DNA of 64,000 nt. Origin: Paludibacterium purpuratum (GTDB lineage: Bacteria; Pseudomonadota; Gammaproteobacteria; Burkholderiales; Chromobacteriaceae). This document shows positions 1 through 10,043 of this stretch, piece by piece. Both the position numbers and the translations under genes were made by a program. Every line of letters begins with the position of its first letter. Position 1 is the stretch's first letter. The notes below the pieces were generated by a model that saw only the letters and a program-made list of their open reading frames with translations, was not told where the DNA came from and ran no database searches. Where the stretch lies: positions 248,001-312,000 of the forward strand of contig NZ_SNZP01000002.1 in assembly GCF_004363805.1 (NCBI RefSeq), in the 5' to 3' direction.

Positions 1-893
<893 letters not shown>

Positions 894-1739
894 TCAGGCG
901 GCCTCGGCGGCGAAGGCCATCCGCATTTCGCGTGCCAGCTTGCGCTCGGCGGCGCGCATATACCAATTGACCGCCACCACACCGATGGTTACCGAGGAGA
1001 TGAACAGCGTTGCCAGTGCGTTCATTTCCGGGTTCAGGCCCAGGCGCACACGCGAGAACACCACCAGCGGCAACGTGGTCGAGCCCGGCCCCGACAAGAA
1101 GGCGGTCAACACCAGATCGTCGAGCGACAGGGTGAAGGACAGCAGCCAGCCCGATACCAGCGCCTGCGAGATTAGCGGCAGCGTAATGGCGAAGAAGATC
1201 TTACCCGGCGTTGCGCCGAGATCCATGGCAGCCTCTTCCAGCGACATATCCAGTTCGCGCACCCGCGACTGCACGATGATGGCGACGTAGGACACGCATA
1301 AGGTGGTATGGCCGATCCAAATGGTCATCAGACCGCGCCCTTGCGGCCAACCCAGGAGCTGCCCCATCTGCACGAACAACAGCAGCATGGAGATACCGAT
1401 GATCACTTCCGGCATCACCAGCGGCGCGTTGATCATGGCCGAGAACAGTGTGAACAAGCGGAAGCGGCCGAAGCGCGCCAGCACGAAGCCGGCCACGGTA
1501 CCGACCACCACTGAGGCGGTGGCGGTCAACAACGCGATGCGAATGCTCAACCAGGCGGCGGAGATCAGTTCATCGTCTTCCAACAACGCTGCATACCACT
1601 TGGTGGAAAAGCCGGACCACAAGGTCACCAACTTCGATTCGTTGAACGAATAGATCACCAGCAGCACGATCGGCAGGTACAAGAACAGATAACCTGCGCC
1701 GAGCACGGTGACGGAGAGGGTCTTGTTGGGCTTGATCAT
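894..1739 (-). CDS. potI: Putrescine ABC transporter permease PotI
   Basis: Second inner-membrane permease of the PotFGHI putrescine importer. 281 aa with about six hydrophobic segments. The EAA loop that contacts the ATPase is visible as EEAAMDLGATPGKIFF (about residues 188-203). It starts one base after the potH stop, so the two permeases are translationally linked. Length and topology match PotI/PotC; the PotI assignment rests on the neighbouring PotF-type binding protein. Last gene of the operon. Confidence 0.9.
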   Translation of the reverse strand: MIKPNKTLSVTVLGAGYLFLYLPIVLLVIYSFNESKLVTLWSGFSTKWYAALLEDDELISAAWLSIRIALLTATASVVVGTVAGFVLARFGRFRLFTLFSAMINAPLVMPEVIIGISMLLLFVQMGQLLGWPQGRGLMTIWIGHTTLCVSYVAIIVQSRVRELDMSLEEAAMDLGATPGKIFFAITLPLISQALVSGWLLSFTLSLDDLVLTAFLSGPGSTTLPLVVFSRVRLGLNPEMNALATLFISSVTIGVVAVNWYMRAAERKLAREMRMAFAAEAA

Positions 1740-1740
1740 T

Positions 1741-2652
1741 TCAGGACTCCTCCATTTCCTTAGTCTGATAGTGCTGGAACAGCGCCATCGGCACCAGCAG
1801 CAGGATCACCATGGCGCAGGTCACGGCGGAGGCCATCGGCCAGTCGTTATTCTCGAAGAACTCGCTCCACATCTGACGACCGATCATCAATGTCTCCGAA
1901 CCGCCGAGCAACTCCGGAATCACGTACTCGCCGACCGCCGGGATGAAGACCAACAAACTGCCGGCGATGATACCGTTCTTGGATAGTGGCAGGGTCACCT
2001 GAAAGAACGCCCGCCACGGTTTAGCGCCCAAATCGTAGGCGGCCTCTAGCAAGGACAGATCCATTTTCACCAGGTGGGCATAAAGCGGCATGATCATGAA
2101 CGGCAGATAGGAATACACCATGCCGATATAGACGCCCCAGTTGGTGTGATAGAGCCGTAGCGGCTCATGGATCAGCCCGAGCCAGATCAGGAAGTTGTTC
2201 AGAAGACCATCGTTCTTCAGGATCGCCACCCAGGCATAAACCCGGATCAGGAACGAGGTCCAGAATGGCAGCATCACCAGCATCATCAGCGTGTTGCGTG
2301 TGGACGGCTCCGCACGCGCGATGTAGTACGCGATCGGGTAGCCGATTAACAGGCACAGAAAGGTGGAGATCAGCGCCATCTTCAACGAGCTGAGATAGGT
2401 GGCGATATACAGATCGTCATTCCACAGGAACTGGTAGTGGCTCAAGTTCAAGGCAATGTTGAGCACTCCCTCCTTGAGCTCGGCCAGCGGCGTATAGGGT
2501 GGAATGCCCATCTGCTGCTGCGAGAAGCTGATGCCGATGACCAGGATGAAAGGCACAAAGAAAAACAGGAACAGGAAGGCGAACGGAAAGGCGATCACCC
2601 CTGTCCGCCCCGACGGCACGGCGCGTGCCAGCATTTTGCGCAGTTTCTTCAT
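1741..2652 (-). CDS. potH: Putrescine ABC transporter permease PotH
   Basis: First inner-membrane permease of the importer, 303 aa, with a basic N-terminus and about six membrane spans. The EAA loop is seen as LEAAYDLGAKPWRAFFQVTL. It overlaps the end of potG by 4 bases (ATGA-type overlap) and is followed at once by potI, giving the standard ATPase-permease-permease order. Confidence 0.9.
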   Translation of the reverse strand: MKKLRKMLARAVPSGRTGVIAFPFAFLFLFFFVPFILVIGISFSQQQMGIPPYTPLAELKEGVLNIALNLSHYQFLWNDDLYIATYLSSLKMALISTFLCLLIGYPIAYYIARAEPSTRNTLMMLVMLPFWTSFLIRVYAWVAILKNDGLLNNFLIWLGLIHEPLRLYHTNWGVYIGMVYSYLPFMIMPLYAHLVKMDLSLLEAAYDLGAKPWRAFFQVTLPLSKNGIIAGSLLVFIPAVGEYVIPELLGGSETLMIGRQMWSEFFENNDWPMASAVTCAMVILLLVPMALFQHYQTKEMEES

Positions 2653-3788
2653 GACGTCAGCACCACTTGGCTGGACGCACCCCAGCTCACATAGACTTCA
2701 TCGTCGTAGCTGGGCGCATCGTCGCTGGCCAGCACTAGGCTCGACAAATTGGCCAGGAAGATCTTGCCGTTGGCCAACTGCACGTGATAGAGCGTGTAGC
2801 TGCCCATATAGGCCAGATCCTTGACCACCCCGTGCGCATAGTTGTACTTCTGCTCCGGCTTCTCGCGCGTCACGCGTACGCGTTCCGGACGGATCGATAC
2901 CGACACTTCCATGCCCAGCGGCCCGGTAATGCCGTGATTGATGTGCAGGCGTTGGTCTAGTCCGGGACATTCGACGAATACGTGATCCGGTTCGTCCTCG
3001 ACCACCACACCGTCGAGCAGGTTGGTGGAGCCGATGAACTCGGCGGTAAAGCGACAGTTCGGGTATTCGTACACCTGATTGGGCGTGCCGACCTGGATCA
3101 CCTCGCCGTCGCTCATTACCGCCAGACGGGTCGCCATGGTCATCGCCTCTTCCTGGTCGTGGGTCACCATGATGCAGGTCACGTCGACCTTCTCGATGAT
3201 GTTGACCAGTTCCAGCTGGGTCTTTTGACGGATTTTCTTGTCCAGCGCCGACATCGGCTCGTCGAGCAGCAACAGCTTCGGCCGCTTGACCAGGCTGCGC
3301 GCCAGCGCCACACGCTGCTGCTGACCGCCGGAGAGCTGGTGTGGTTTGCGGCGGGCGAATTTTTTCATCTGCACCAATTCGAGCACATCGGCGACGCGCT
3401 CCTTGATTTCGTTCTTCGGTACCCCTTCCTGCTTGAGGCCGAAAGCCACGTTGTCCTCTACGGTCATGTGCGGAAACAGCGCATAGGACTGGAACATCAT
3501 GTTGACCGGGCGGCGATACGGCGGGATGCGGCTCAGGTCTTCGCCATCCACCAGAATCTTGCCCGAGGTCGCGGTTTCAAAGCCGGCAAGAATGCGCAGC
3601 AGGGTCGACTTGCCGCAGCCGGAACTGCCCAACAGAGCAAACAGCTCGTTTTTCTTGATGGTCAGGCTGACCGAGTTCAGGGCCACATGCTCGCCAAAGT
3701 TCTTGACGACATCGATGACCTGGACAAAATCAGCGCGCTCGTTCTGTGTTGCCGCGAGGGCCTGGCTATTCATGCGTTCGTTCATCAT
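2649..3788 (-). CDS. potG: Putrescine ABC transporter ATPase PotG
   Basis: ATP-binding subunit driving putrescine uptake, 379 aa. It has Walker A (GSSGCGKST), the Q-loop, signature LSGGQQQRVALARS, Walker B with LLLDEPMSALD, and the H-loop in VTHDQEEAM. The last 130 residues form the C-terminal TOBE-type regulatory domain of spermidine/putrescine and sulfate importers. The start at 3788 has no clear Shine-Dalgarno; an in-frame ATG five codons later is possible. A strong intrinsic terminator separates it from potF, so it is probably expressed by readthrough at a lower level. Confidence 0.92.
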   Translation of the reverse strand: MMNERMNSQALAATQNERADFVQVIDVVKNFGEHVALNSVSLTIKKNELFALLGSSGCGKSTLLRILAGFETATSGKILVDGEDLSRIPPYRRPVNMMFQSYALFPHMTVEDNVAFGLKQEGVPKNEIKERVADVLELVQMKKFARRKPHQLSGGQQQRVALARSLVKRPKLLLLDEPMSALDKKIRQKTQLELVNIIEKVDVTCIMVTHDQEEAMTMATRLAVMSDGEVIQVGTPNQVYEYPNCRFTAEFIGSTNLLDGVVVEDEPDHVFVECPGLDQRLHINHGITGPLGMEVSVSIRPERVRVTREKPEQKYNYAHGVVKDLAYMGSYTLYHVQLANGKIFLANLSSLVLASDDAPSYDDEVYVSWGASSQVVLTS

Positions 3789-3824
3789 GATTTTTACTTT
3801 GTATCCGCAGCTTGAGGGACCTAC

Positions 3825-3853
3825 AAAAAAGCCCGGGGGGAGGCCCCCCGGGC
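3825..3853 (-). terminator. Attenuating terminator between potF and potG
   Basis: A perfect 10-bp GC stem (3831-3840 with 3844-3853) with a 3-nt loop is followed on the minus strand by six U residues. It lies just after the potF stop and before potG, inside what is otherwise one operon. The usual reading is that it lets the periplasmic binding protein be made in excess over the membrane complex. Confidence 0.85.
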
Positions 3854-3861
3854 CCCTAGAC

Positions 3862-4962
3862 TCAGTGCCCCGTCTTCAACTGAGTCCACAGCCGGTTCTG
3901 CAGACGCAGGACATCCGGCGGAATCGGTTTCAGCAGGAACAAGGTCTTGATCACCGCCGGCGACGGATAGATCGTCGGGTCGTTGGCGATCGCCGGATTG
4001 ACGTACTTGCGCGCTTCCTTATTGGCGGTCGGATAGAACACCTCGTTGGTGATCTGCGCATTCACCTTCGGATCTTCGATGTAGTTGATCCACTGGTGGG
4101 CGGCGGCGACGTTCGGCGCATCTTTCGGGATAACCATCACGTCGAACCACACCGGCGCGCCGGCCTTCGGAATGAAGTATTGGATCTTGTAAGGCTTATT
4201 GGCTTCGGCAGCACGACGCTTAGCGATATTCACGTCGCCGGACCACCCGAACGCCATGCAAATGTCGCCATTGGCCAGGTCGTTGATATATCCGGACGAG
4301 TTGAACTGGGTGATGTACGGACGGATCTTTTTCAGCAATTGGAAGGCAGCCTGCTGGTCGGCCGGATTATGGCTGTTCGGATCTTTGTGCAGGTAGAACA
4401 GCGCGGCGGCGAAGACGTCGTTGGCCTGATCCAGCACCGACACGCCGCAGCTCTTGAGCTTGGAGACGTTCTTCGGATCGAACAACATATCCCAGCTGTC
4501 GAGCGGGGCGTTCTTGCCCAGAATCGCTTGCACCTTGGTCACGTTATAGCCCAGGCCATCGGTCCCCCAGGCCCAGGGTACGCCGTGGGCGTTGCCCGGG
4601 TCGGCCTGCGCCACTTGCGCCATGAGCGAAGGATCGAGGTTCTTCAGGTTGGGCAGCTTGGATTTGTCGAGTTTTTGATAGATGCCGGCCTGGATCTGCT
4701 TGGCCATGTAGTTCGAGGTCGGGGCGACCACGTCGTAGCCGGAGCTGCCGGTGAGCATCTTGGCCTGCAAGGTGTCGTCACTGTCGTAGACGTCGTACTT
4801 GACCTTGTCGCCGCTCTGCTTTTCGAAGCCGGGAATCGTGCTCTTGGCGATATAGTCCGACCAGTTGTAAACGTTGAGCGTGCCGCCCGCCAATGCCACA
4901 CTGGCCGGCAACAGCATCAGCAGGGAAGAGAGAACCTTCTTGGAACATTTCATTTTCATCAT
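3862..4962 (-). CDS. potF: Periplasmic putrescine-binding protein PotF
   Basis: Soluble substrate-binding protein that delivers putrescine to PotGHI. 366 aa with a Sec signal peptide (basic MMKMKC start, hydrophobic core, cleavage near ALA-GG at about residue 26). The mature start LNVYNWSDYI and the motifs VPWAWGTDGLGYN and AFGWSGD are typical of the PotD/PotF family. AGGAAACC precedes the ATG at 4962. First gene of the operon. Confidence 0.92.
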   Translation of the reverse strand: MMKMKCSKKVLSSLLMLLPASVALAGGTLNVYNWSDYIAKSTIPGFEKQSGDKVKYDVYDSDDTLQAKMLTGSSGYDVVAPTSNYMAKQIQAGIYQKLDKSKLPNLKNLDPSLMAQVAQADPGNAHGVPWAWGTDGLGYNVTKVQAILGKNAPLDSWDMLFDPKNVSKLKSCGVSVLDQANDVFAAALFYLHKDPNSHNPADQQAAFQLLKKIRPYITQFNSSGYINDLANGDICMAFGWSGDVNIAKRRAAEANKPYKIQYFIPKAGAPVWFDVMVIPKDAPNVAAAHQWINYIEDPKVNAQITNEVFYPTANKEARKYVNPAIANDPTIYPSPAVIKTLFLLKPIPPDVLRLQNRLWTQLKTGH

Positions 4963-5724
4963 GGTTTCCTAAGTATCACGATCAGTACGCGTCCCTTACG
5001 GCCTGAGCCGGTCGGGCCCCTGATTTGCGCCAAAGGCGCAGTGCCTGCCAAGTCCTGCCATGGCGCCCTTGCAAAATGCATACAACATGAGCATTAAAGC
5101 AAAAAACATGCACATGCAGTCATCCACTAATAAAAAAAACGCCATGCAACCGACATTGCCCCAAATCGGGGCAGATACATTTGAAGCCAGGTCACGTCAG
5201 TCGATCCGACAACGATCGTCTGCACGTCTCCTTACAATCCCATCATTGCTATTTTTTCCGGCGGTGCGGGCCAAGTGTTTAACGAAGCCACACAAAAACG
5301 CCGTTCTGTCATTACTTTTTAATCATAATTTATTATGTAGGCAACAATAATTCATACCGCAACGCAACAAATTATGGAAAGTGACCAAGGTGGTAGTTGA
5401 TGCTTCACCGCAACATAGGGTTTCTTGCGGCATGCACCGTTTTTGTTCATGGAAAGGAAAATTGGCGACCAAGGCAGCCATCTCACGGGCGCTAGTGAAA
5501 TATAAATCAATATTATATTATTTTAATATTTCATCCGGGATCGACGCCAAGCAAAAAATGCCATCGTCAACAAGAAATACTCGTCTGGCTCAGGGTGGAA
5601 ATCGCGCAACAGTCGCACAACGCCTCGGTTGGCGCGGAAGGGGACAAAAAAATGGCGCATGATCTTTCGACCATGCACCGTTTTAGGGCGTACCGACAGG
5701 GGGAATAACTTGTTCCGCGTCGCT
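4963..5724. other. Long intergenic region upstream of potF, no gene seen
   Basis: About 760 bases that are more AT-rich than their surroundings, particularly 5270-5350 and 5500-5540. No frame has a convincing start, ribosome site or codon use. The potF promoter must lie on its left side, but I could not fix -35 and -10 boxes. A 12-nt sequence ATGCACCGTTTT occurs twice, near 5432 and near 5673. The right edge follows the trhP stop. Confidence 0.5.
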
Positions 5725-7068
5725 TTACAGAAAACGAGCGATCAGCGCCTTATCCTTGCCGGCCATGCCGGGGATTCGCACCAACACGCCATTGCCCGGC
5801 GCCACCTGACACGGTTCGCCGTCTCGGGTCATGACGGTCAGTGCGACGACGTGGTTACCGCTCGGGTGAATAATTTCCAGGCGGTCGCCCACGGAGAAGC
5901 GATTCTTGACGTCGACCAGCGCCCAACCGTCGGTATCCACTTCCAGCACCTCGCCGACATACTGGCTGCGGTGCGCCTGCGAATGGCCGGTCAGGTAGTT
6001 CTGGTATTCGTGCGTGTGATGGCGTTCTAGGAAGCCGTCGGTATAGCCGCGATTCGCCAGACCTTCGAGTTCGGACAGCAACGCCGGGTCGAACGGCTGG
6101 CCGGCGACCGCATTGTCGATGGCTTGACGGTAGACTTGCGCGACGCGCGCCACGTAGTACAACGACTTGGTACGGCCCTCGATCTTCAGCGAATCGACGC
6201 CGATTTGCACCAGGCGCTCGATATGCTCGACGGCACGCAGGTCGCGCGAATTCATGATGTAGGTGCCGTGCTCGTCCTCGACGATCGGCATCAACTCGCC
6301 CGGTCGGCTCGACTCCTCGATCAGATAGGTCTTGTCGGCCAGCGGATGGCGCTCCGCGCCACCGCAGGCGGCAAAGCGCTTGTCGGCATCTTCCTGTTCG
6401 CGTCGGAAATCGAATTGGATACGCTCGACGTCGCCCGCTTCGTCCTGACGGGTATCGTGCACCTGATAGTCCCAGCGACAGGCGTTGGTACAAGTCCCCT
6501 GGTTCGGATCGCGACGGTTGAAATAGCCCGACAACAGGCAGCGACCGGAGTAGGCGATGCACAACGCGCCATGCACGAACACCTCGATTTCCATGTCCGG
6601 ACATTCCTGGCGAATCTCGGCGATTTCGTCCAGCGACAGTTCGCGCGACAGAATGATGCGGGAGAGCCCCAGCTTCTGCCAGAACTTCACCCCCATGTAA
6701 TTGACGGTATTGGCTTGCACCGACAGATGTACCGGCACCTCGGGCCAGCGCTCGCGCACCATCATGATCAGGCCCGGGTCGGCCATGATCAACGCATCGG
6801 GCCGCATGGCGATCACCGGCTCCATGTCCGCCAAATAGGTCTTGATCTTGGCGTTGTGCGGCAGGATGTTCGAGGCGACATAGAACTGCTTGCCGCGCGC
6901 GTGCGCTTCCTCGATGCCTTGGCGCAGCTCTTCCAACTTGAAATCGTTGTTGCGCGCGCGTAGCGAATAGCGCGGCTGGCCGGCATACACGGCGTCGGCG
7001 CCGTAATCGTAGGCGGCGCGCATTTTGTCCAGGGTGCCCGCGGGCAGAAGCAGTTCGGGTGATTTCAT
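5725..7068 (-). CDS. trhP: tRNA hydroxylation protein TrhP (peptidase U32 family, YegQ)
   Basis: Prephenate-dependent enzyme of the U32 family that, in the characterised E. coli protein, makes 5-hydroxyuridine at wobble position 34 of tRNA. 447 aa. The N-terminus MKSPELLLPAGTLDKMRAAY and the U32 signature E-V-F-V-H-G-A-L-C-I-A-Y-S-G-R-C are visible, with the clustered cysteines of CTNACRWDY just after. The start is the ATG at 7068, which matches the family start; upstream in-frame codons are low-complexity. Shine-Dalgarno is weak, and a short reading frame with a strong one lies just upstream. Confidence 0.88.
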   Translation of the reverse strand: MKSPELLLPAGTLDKMRAAYDYGADAVYAGQPRYSLRARNNDFKLEELRQGIEEAHARGKQFYVASNILPHNAKIKTYLADMEPVIAMRPDALIMADPGLIMMVRERWPEVPVHLSVQANTVNYMGVKFWQKLGLSRIILSRELSLDEIAEIRQECPDMEIEVFVHGALCIAYSGRCLLSGYFNRRDPNQGTCTNACRWDYQVHDTRQDEAGDVERIQFDFRREQEDADKRFAACGGAERHPLADKTYLIEESSRPGELMPIVEDEHGTYIMNSRDLRAVEHIERLVQIGVDSLKIEGRTKSLYYVARVAQVYRQAIDNAVAGQPFDPALLSELEGLANRGYTDGFLERHHTHEYQNYLTGHSQAHRSQYVGEVLEVDTDGWALVDVKNRFSVGDRLEIIHPSGNHVVALTVMTRDGEPCQVAPGNGVLVRIPGMAGKDKALIARFL

Positions 7069-7097
7069 GGCGTTTCGGTCGGTAGGAGGCGGCGCAT

Positions 7098-7175
7098 TAT
7101 GCGCGCCCCCGCCCCCTCGCGTCAAGGGCCAACCAGGGCCAAATCAGCAGTAACACACTGTTTTTTAAAACCATT
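7098..7175 (-). CDS. Possible 25-aa leader peptide before trhP
   Basis: A very short frame with hydrophobic centre (MVLKNSVLLLIWPWLALDAR, then GRGRA and stop). GGAGG lies 5 bases before the ATG, much better than the site of trhP itself. Its stop is 29 bases before the trhP start. The frame begins inside an 8-bp hairpin (7167-7191) that includes the stop of the upstream protease gene. It could be a regulatory leader or chance. Confidence 0.25.
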
Positions 7176-7190
7176 TATCCTCCATGGTTT

Positions 7191-9938
7191 TCACCTTAGG
7201 GCCCCCGTGGATGCACGTATTTGAAACGCCCCCGCGTAAGCCTGGCTAAGCTTGGCCGGGTCGATATATTTGCGCAGCGCGGCGTTGACGTCGGCCACGG
7301 TCAGTTTGGCGATGTCGTCCAACCGCTTTGCGGTGAAGGCCATGCTGCGACCGGTTTCAAGCTGCCGATCCAACCATGTGGCCAGCACATTGTCCTGGGC
7401 CAATGCGACTTGTACCCCCTGGCTAAGCGCGTGCTTGGCGGCGTCCAGTTCCTGCTCGCTCACACCGTCCTTGAGGAGCCGCGCGAGCTCCTCGGCCAGC
7501 CCTTGCTGGAAACGCGGCAGATTGCCCGGTGCGAAAATGCCGTCGATGACGAACTGGCCGACGCTCTCGAAGCTGGAGGCGACGACGCGGCTGCCCACGC
7601 CATAGCTCAGGCCGTCCTGCTGACGCAACCGCAGTATCAGCCGCGAATTGCCACCGACACCCAGAATATGGTTGGCCGCCAGCAACGCCGGGTAATCGGC
7701 AGCATTGTCGCGCACCGCCAACGGCAACTGCGCGAGATAGCTAGCGTTAGCCTTGTCCGGGGTTTTGATTTCGATAGAGGCCGGGTGCGGTGCGGTCGGC
7801 AGGCTGGGGAGCCGCTGGTAGCGCGCCTGACTGTTCCAGCGGCCGAACAATTGCGCCAACTGCTGCTTGACCGAGGTGGCGTCAAAGTCGCCAACCAGCG
7901 CCAGTTGGGCATGATCGGCGCCGTAAAACGTCTGCTGGAAGCGTTTAAGGTCTTGCAGCCGCGCCGACTTGATGCGCCGAGCGCTTTCTTCCTGCGTCGG
8001 CGCATAGCGGAAATCGTCCTTGGCGTAGCGGTTCAGCAGTTGTGACAGCGCCTGGCTGGCCAGCGCTAGCGGTTCGCTGCGCTGGTTGTCCAACGAGGTC
8101 AGCATTTCCTTCTTCAACTGTTCGAACTCCGACACCGGATTGGCGGGGTGTTGCAGCAGTTCTCCAATCAGCGCCAGTAGCAGTGCCAGATTGCCGCGCA
8201 CGGTTTTGAAGCTGACATTGATGCTTTGCCCATCGGGTTCAATGCTCAGGCTGGCCTTGAGCGCATCGAGCTTATCCGCAATCTGAGCACGGCTGTGCAT
8301 GCGGCTACCGCGCAGGAGCATCTGGCCGGCCAACTTGGCGGCGGTCTCCTGGCCGCGCAGGTTTTGCTCATCGCCAAAGGAGAAACTGAAACTACCGTGT
8401 ACCGTTTCGCCACGCGTCTTCTTGGGCAATAGCGCCAGCTGTGCGCCGTTGCCAAGCTGGCTCTTGTGCGTGCGCGCGCCGATATTGGCCGGGCGGCTGT
8501 CGAAAGCCTCGCCTTGGGCCACGGGGGCCCTGCCCTGGTAGCCCGCCGTCAGTTTGGCCACGTCCGGCGGCGCCGGGATCACGACGCGGCTCGGCTTGGC
8601 CGCGGGCAGGAATTGCCCAAAGCTTCGGTTGGCGGGCTTGAGATAGCTTTCCGCCACCCGCATCAGATCCGCCGAGCTTAGTTTTTCGATGCGGTCGCGG
8701 GTGATGAAGTACAGGCGCCAATCGCCCTGAGCGATGGCTTCGGACATCTGCACGGCCAGTTCTTGCGGGTCGTTCAGAGTCTGCTCGAAGCTTTTGAGCA
8801 GTGCCACCTTGGCGCGCGTGAGCTCCTGCTCGGTCACCGGATGGCGGCGCAGGTTTTCCAGTACCTGCAGCAGCACCTCACGCGCCGGGACGACGGGCTG
8901 ATTCTTGGAGAGCTCGGCGCCGAACATCATATAGCCCGGCTCGGCCAGTCCGAGAGGCATATAGGAGATGCCCACCGCCTTTTTGCCCTGCACCAACGCA
9001 CGGTACAAGCGGCCATTCGGCGTGTCTGCCAACACCAGGCTCAGCGCCACCAGCGCCGGATAATCGGCATGGCTGCCGGCACTGATGTGGTACAGCGCGG
9101 CAATCAACTTGCTGTCGCCGACACGGCGTACTGTGACTTCGCGCTCGCCGTCGCGCGGCGGTTCTTCGGTCCAAGTAGGCGCCAGCGCGCGCGCCGGACG
9201 CGGAATCTGGCCGAACTGCCGTTCGATCAGCGTTAACGTGGAGGCAGGGTCGAACTTGCCGCTGACAATCAGCACCGCGTTGTCCGGCTGGTAATACTTG
9301 CGATAGAAGGCTTGCAAGTTTTCTATACGCACTTTTTCCACGTCGGAGCGCGCGCCTATCGTCTGGCGGCCATAGTTGTGCCAATCGAAGCTGATGGCGG
9401 ACAACTGAGTCCACAGCACTTGGTATGGATTGTTCTCGCCCATTTCCATTTCATTGCGCACCACGGAAAACTCTGTGTCCAGATCGCTCTTGGCGATCTT
9501 GCTGTGCACCATGCGATCCGCTTCCATGGCGATGGCCCAGTGCAGGCTGTCCGCGTTGGCGGGGAAGGTTTCGTAATAGTTGGTCCGGTCGAAGAAGGTG
9601 GAGCCGTTGAACTGCATGCCGCGACGGGACAGCTCGGTCGCCAGGTTGTCGCTAGTGGGCGTGCCCTTGAACAACATGTGTTCCAAAAGATGCGCCATGC
9701 CGGCTTCGCCATAGCCCTCATGCCGGCTGCCGACCAGGTAAGTGACGTTGACCGTGGTAGTGGGTTTGCTGTCGTCCGGGGCCAGCAGCACGCGCAGCCC
9801 GTTGGCCAGCCGGTATTCGCTGATGCCTTCCACCGAGGAGTAAGGCGTCCCGATAGCGGGCGACACGGCATCGGCAAAAGCGGGCAAGGAAGGGGCAAAG
9901 CTCAGGGCCAGCAGCAGGCCTAGGGTTTTCAGGCGCAT
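7191..9938 (-). CDS. Two-domain M16 zinc metalloprotease, exported
   Basis: Insulinase/pitrilysin-family protease of 915 aa. A signal peptide ends near AFA-DA (residue 22). The inverted zinc motif HLLEH is at residues 83-87 and the distal zinc ligand is in VVRNEMEMGE. The N-terminal half is the active M16 domain (about 45-450). The C-terminal half repeats the fold without the HxxEH motif and carries the usual inactive-domain R/Y region (about 500-900). Such proteins act in the periplasm on peptides; substrate unknown. It precedes trhP on the same strand with about 120 bases between them. Confidence 0.88.
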   Translation of the reverse strand: MRLKTLGLLLALSFAPSLPAFADAVSPAIGTPYSSVEGISEYRLANGLRVLLAPDDSKPTTTVNVTYLVGSRHEGYGEAGMAHLLEHMLFKGTPTSDNLATELSRRGMQFNGSTFFDRTNYYETFPANADSLHWAIAMEADRMVHSKIAKSDLDTEFSVVRNEMEMGENNPYQVLWTQLSAISFDWHNYGRQTIGARSDVEKVRIENLQAFYRKYYQPDNAVLIVSGKFDPASTLTLIERQFGQIPRPARALAPTWTEEPPRDGEREVTVRRVGDSKLIAALYHISAGSHADYPALVALSLVLADTPNGRLYRALVQGKKAVGISYMPLGLAEPGYMMFGAELSKNQPVVPAREVLLQVLENLRRHPVTEQELTRAKVALLKSFEQTLNDPQELAVQMSEAIAQGDWRLYFITRDRIEKLSSADLMRVAESYLKPANRSFGQFLPAAKPSRVVIPAPPDVAKLTAGYQGRAPVAQGEAFDSRPANIGARTHKSQLGNGAQLALLPKKTRGETVHGSFSFSFGDEQNLRGQETAAKLAGQMLLRGSRMHSRAQIADKLDALKASLSIEPDGQSINVSFKTVRGNLALLLALIGELLQHPANPVSEFEQLKKEMLTSLDNQRSEPLALASQALSQLLNRYAKDDFRYAPTQEESARRIKSARLQDLKRFQQTFYGADHAQLALVGDFDATSVKQQLAQLFGRWNSQARYQRLPSLPTAPHPASIEIKTPDKANASYLAQLPLAVRDNAADYPALLAANHILGVGGNSRLILRLRQQDGLSYGVGSRVVASSFESVGQFVIDGIFAPGNLPRFQQGLAEELARLLKDGVSEQELDAAKHALSQGVQVALAQDNVLATWLDRQLETGRSMAFTAKRLDDIAKLTVADVNAALRKYIDPAKLSQAYAGAFQIRASTGALR

Positions 9939-10043
9939 CGTTAGTCTTTCGCTCGAACAAATTTTTCACTCGACACGCTAGAAAGCGTGCACCGCGGACT
10001 TCAGGACTGGGGAACGGCATGTCCCTAAACGAACAGTATCGTC

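Noticed and set aside
5381-5662. Frame in the potF/trhP spacer
   Set aside because: AT-rich, odd composition (runs of Lys, Ser, Tyr), no ribosome site.
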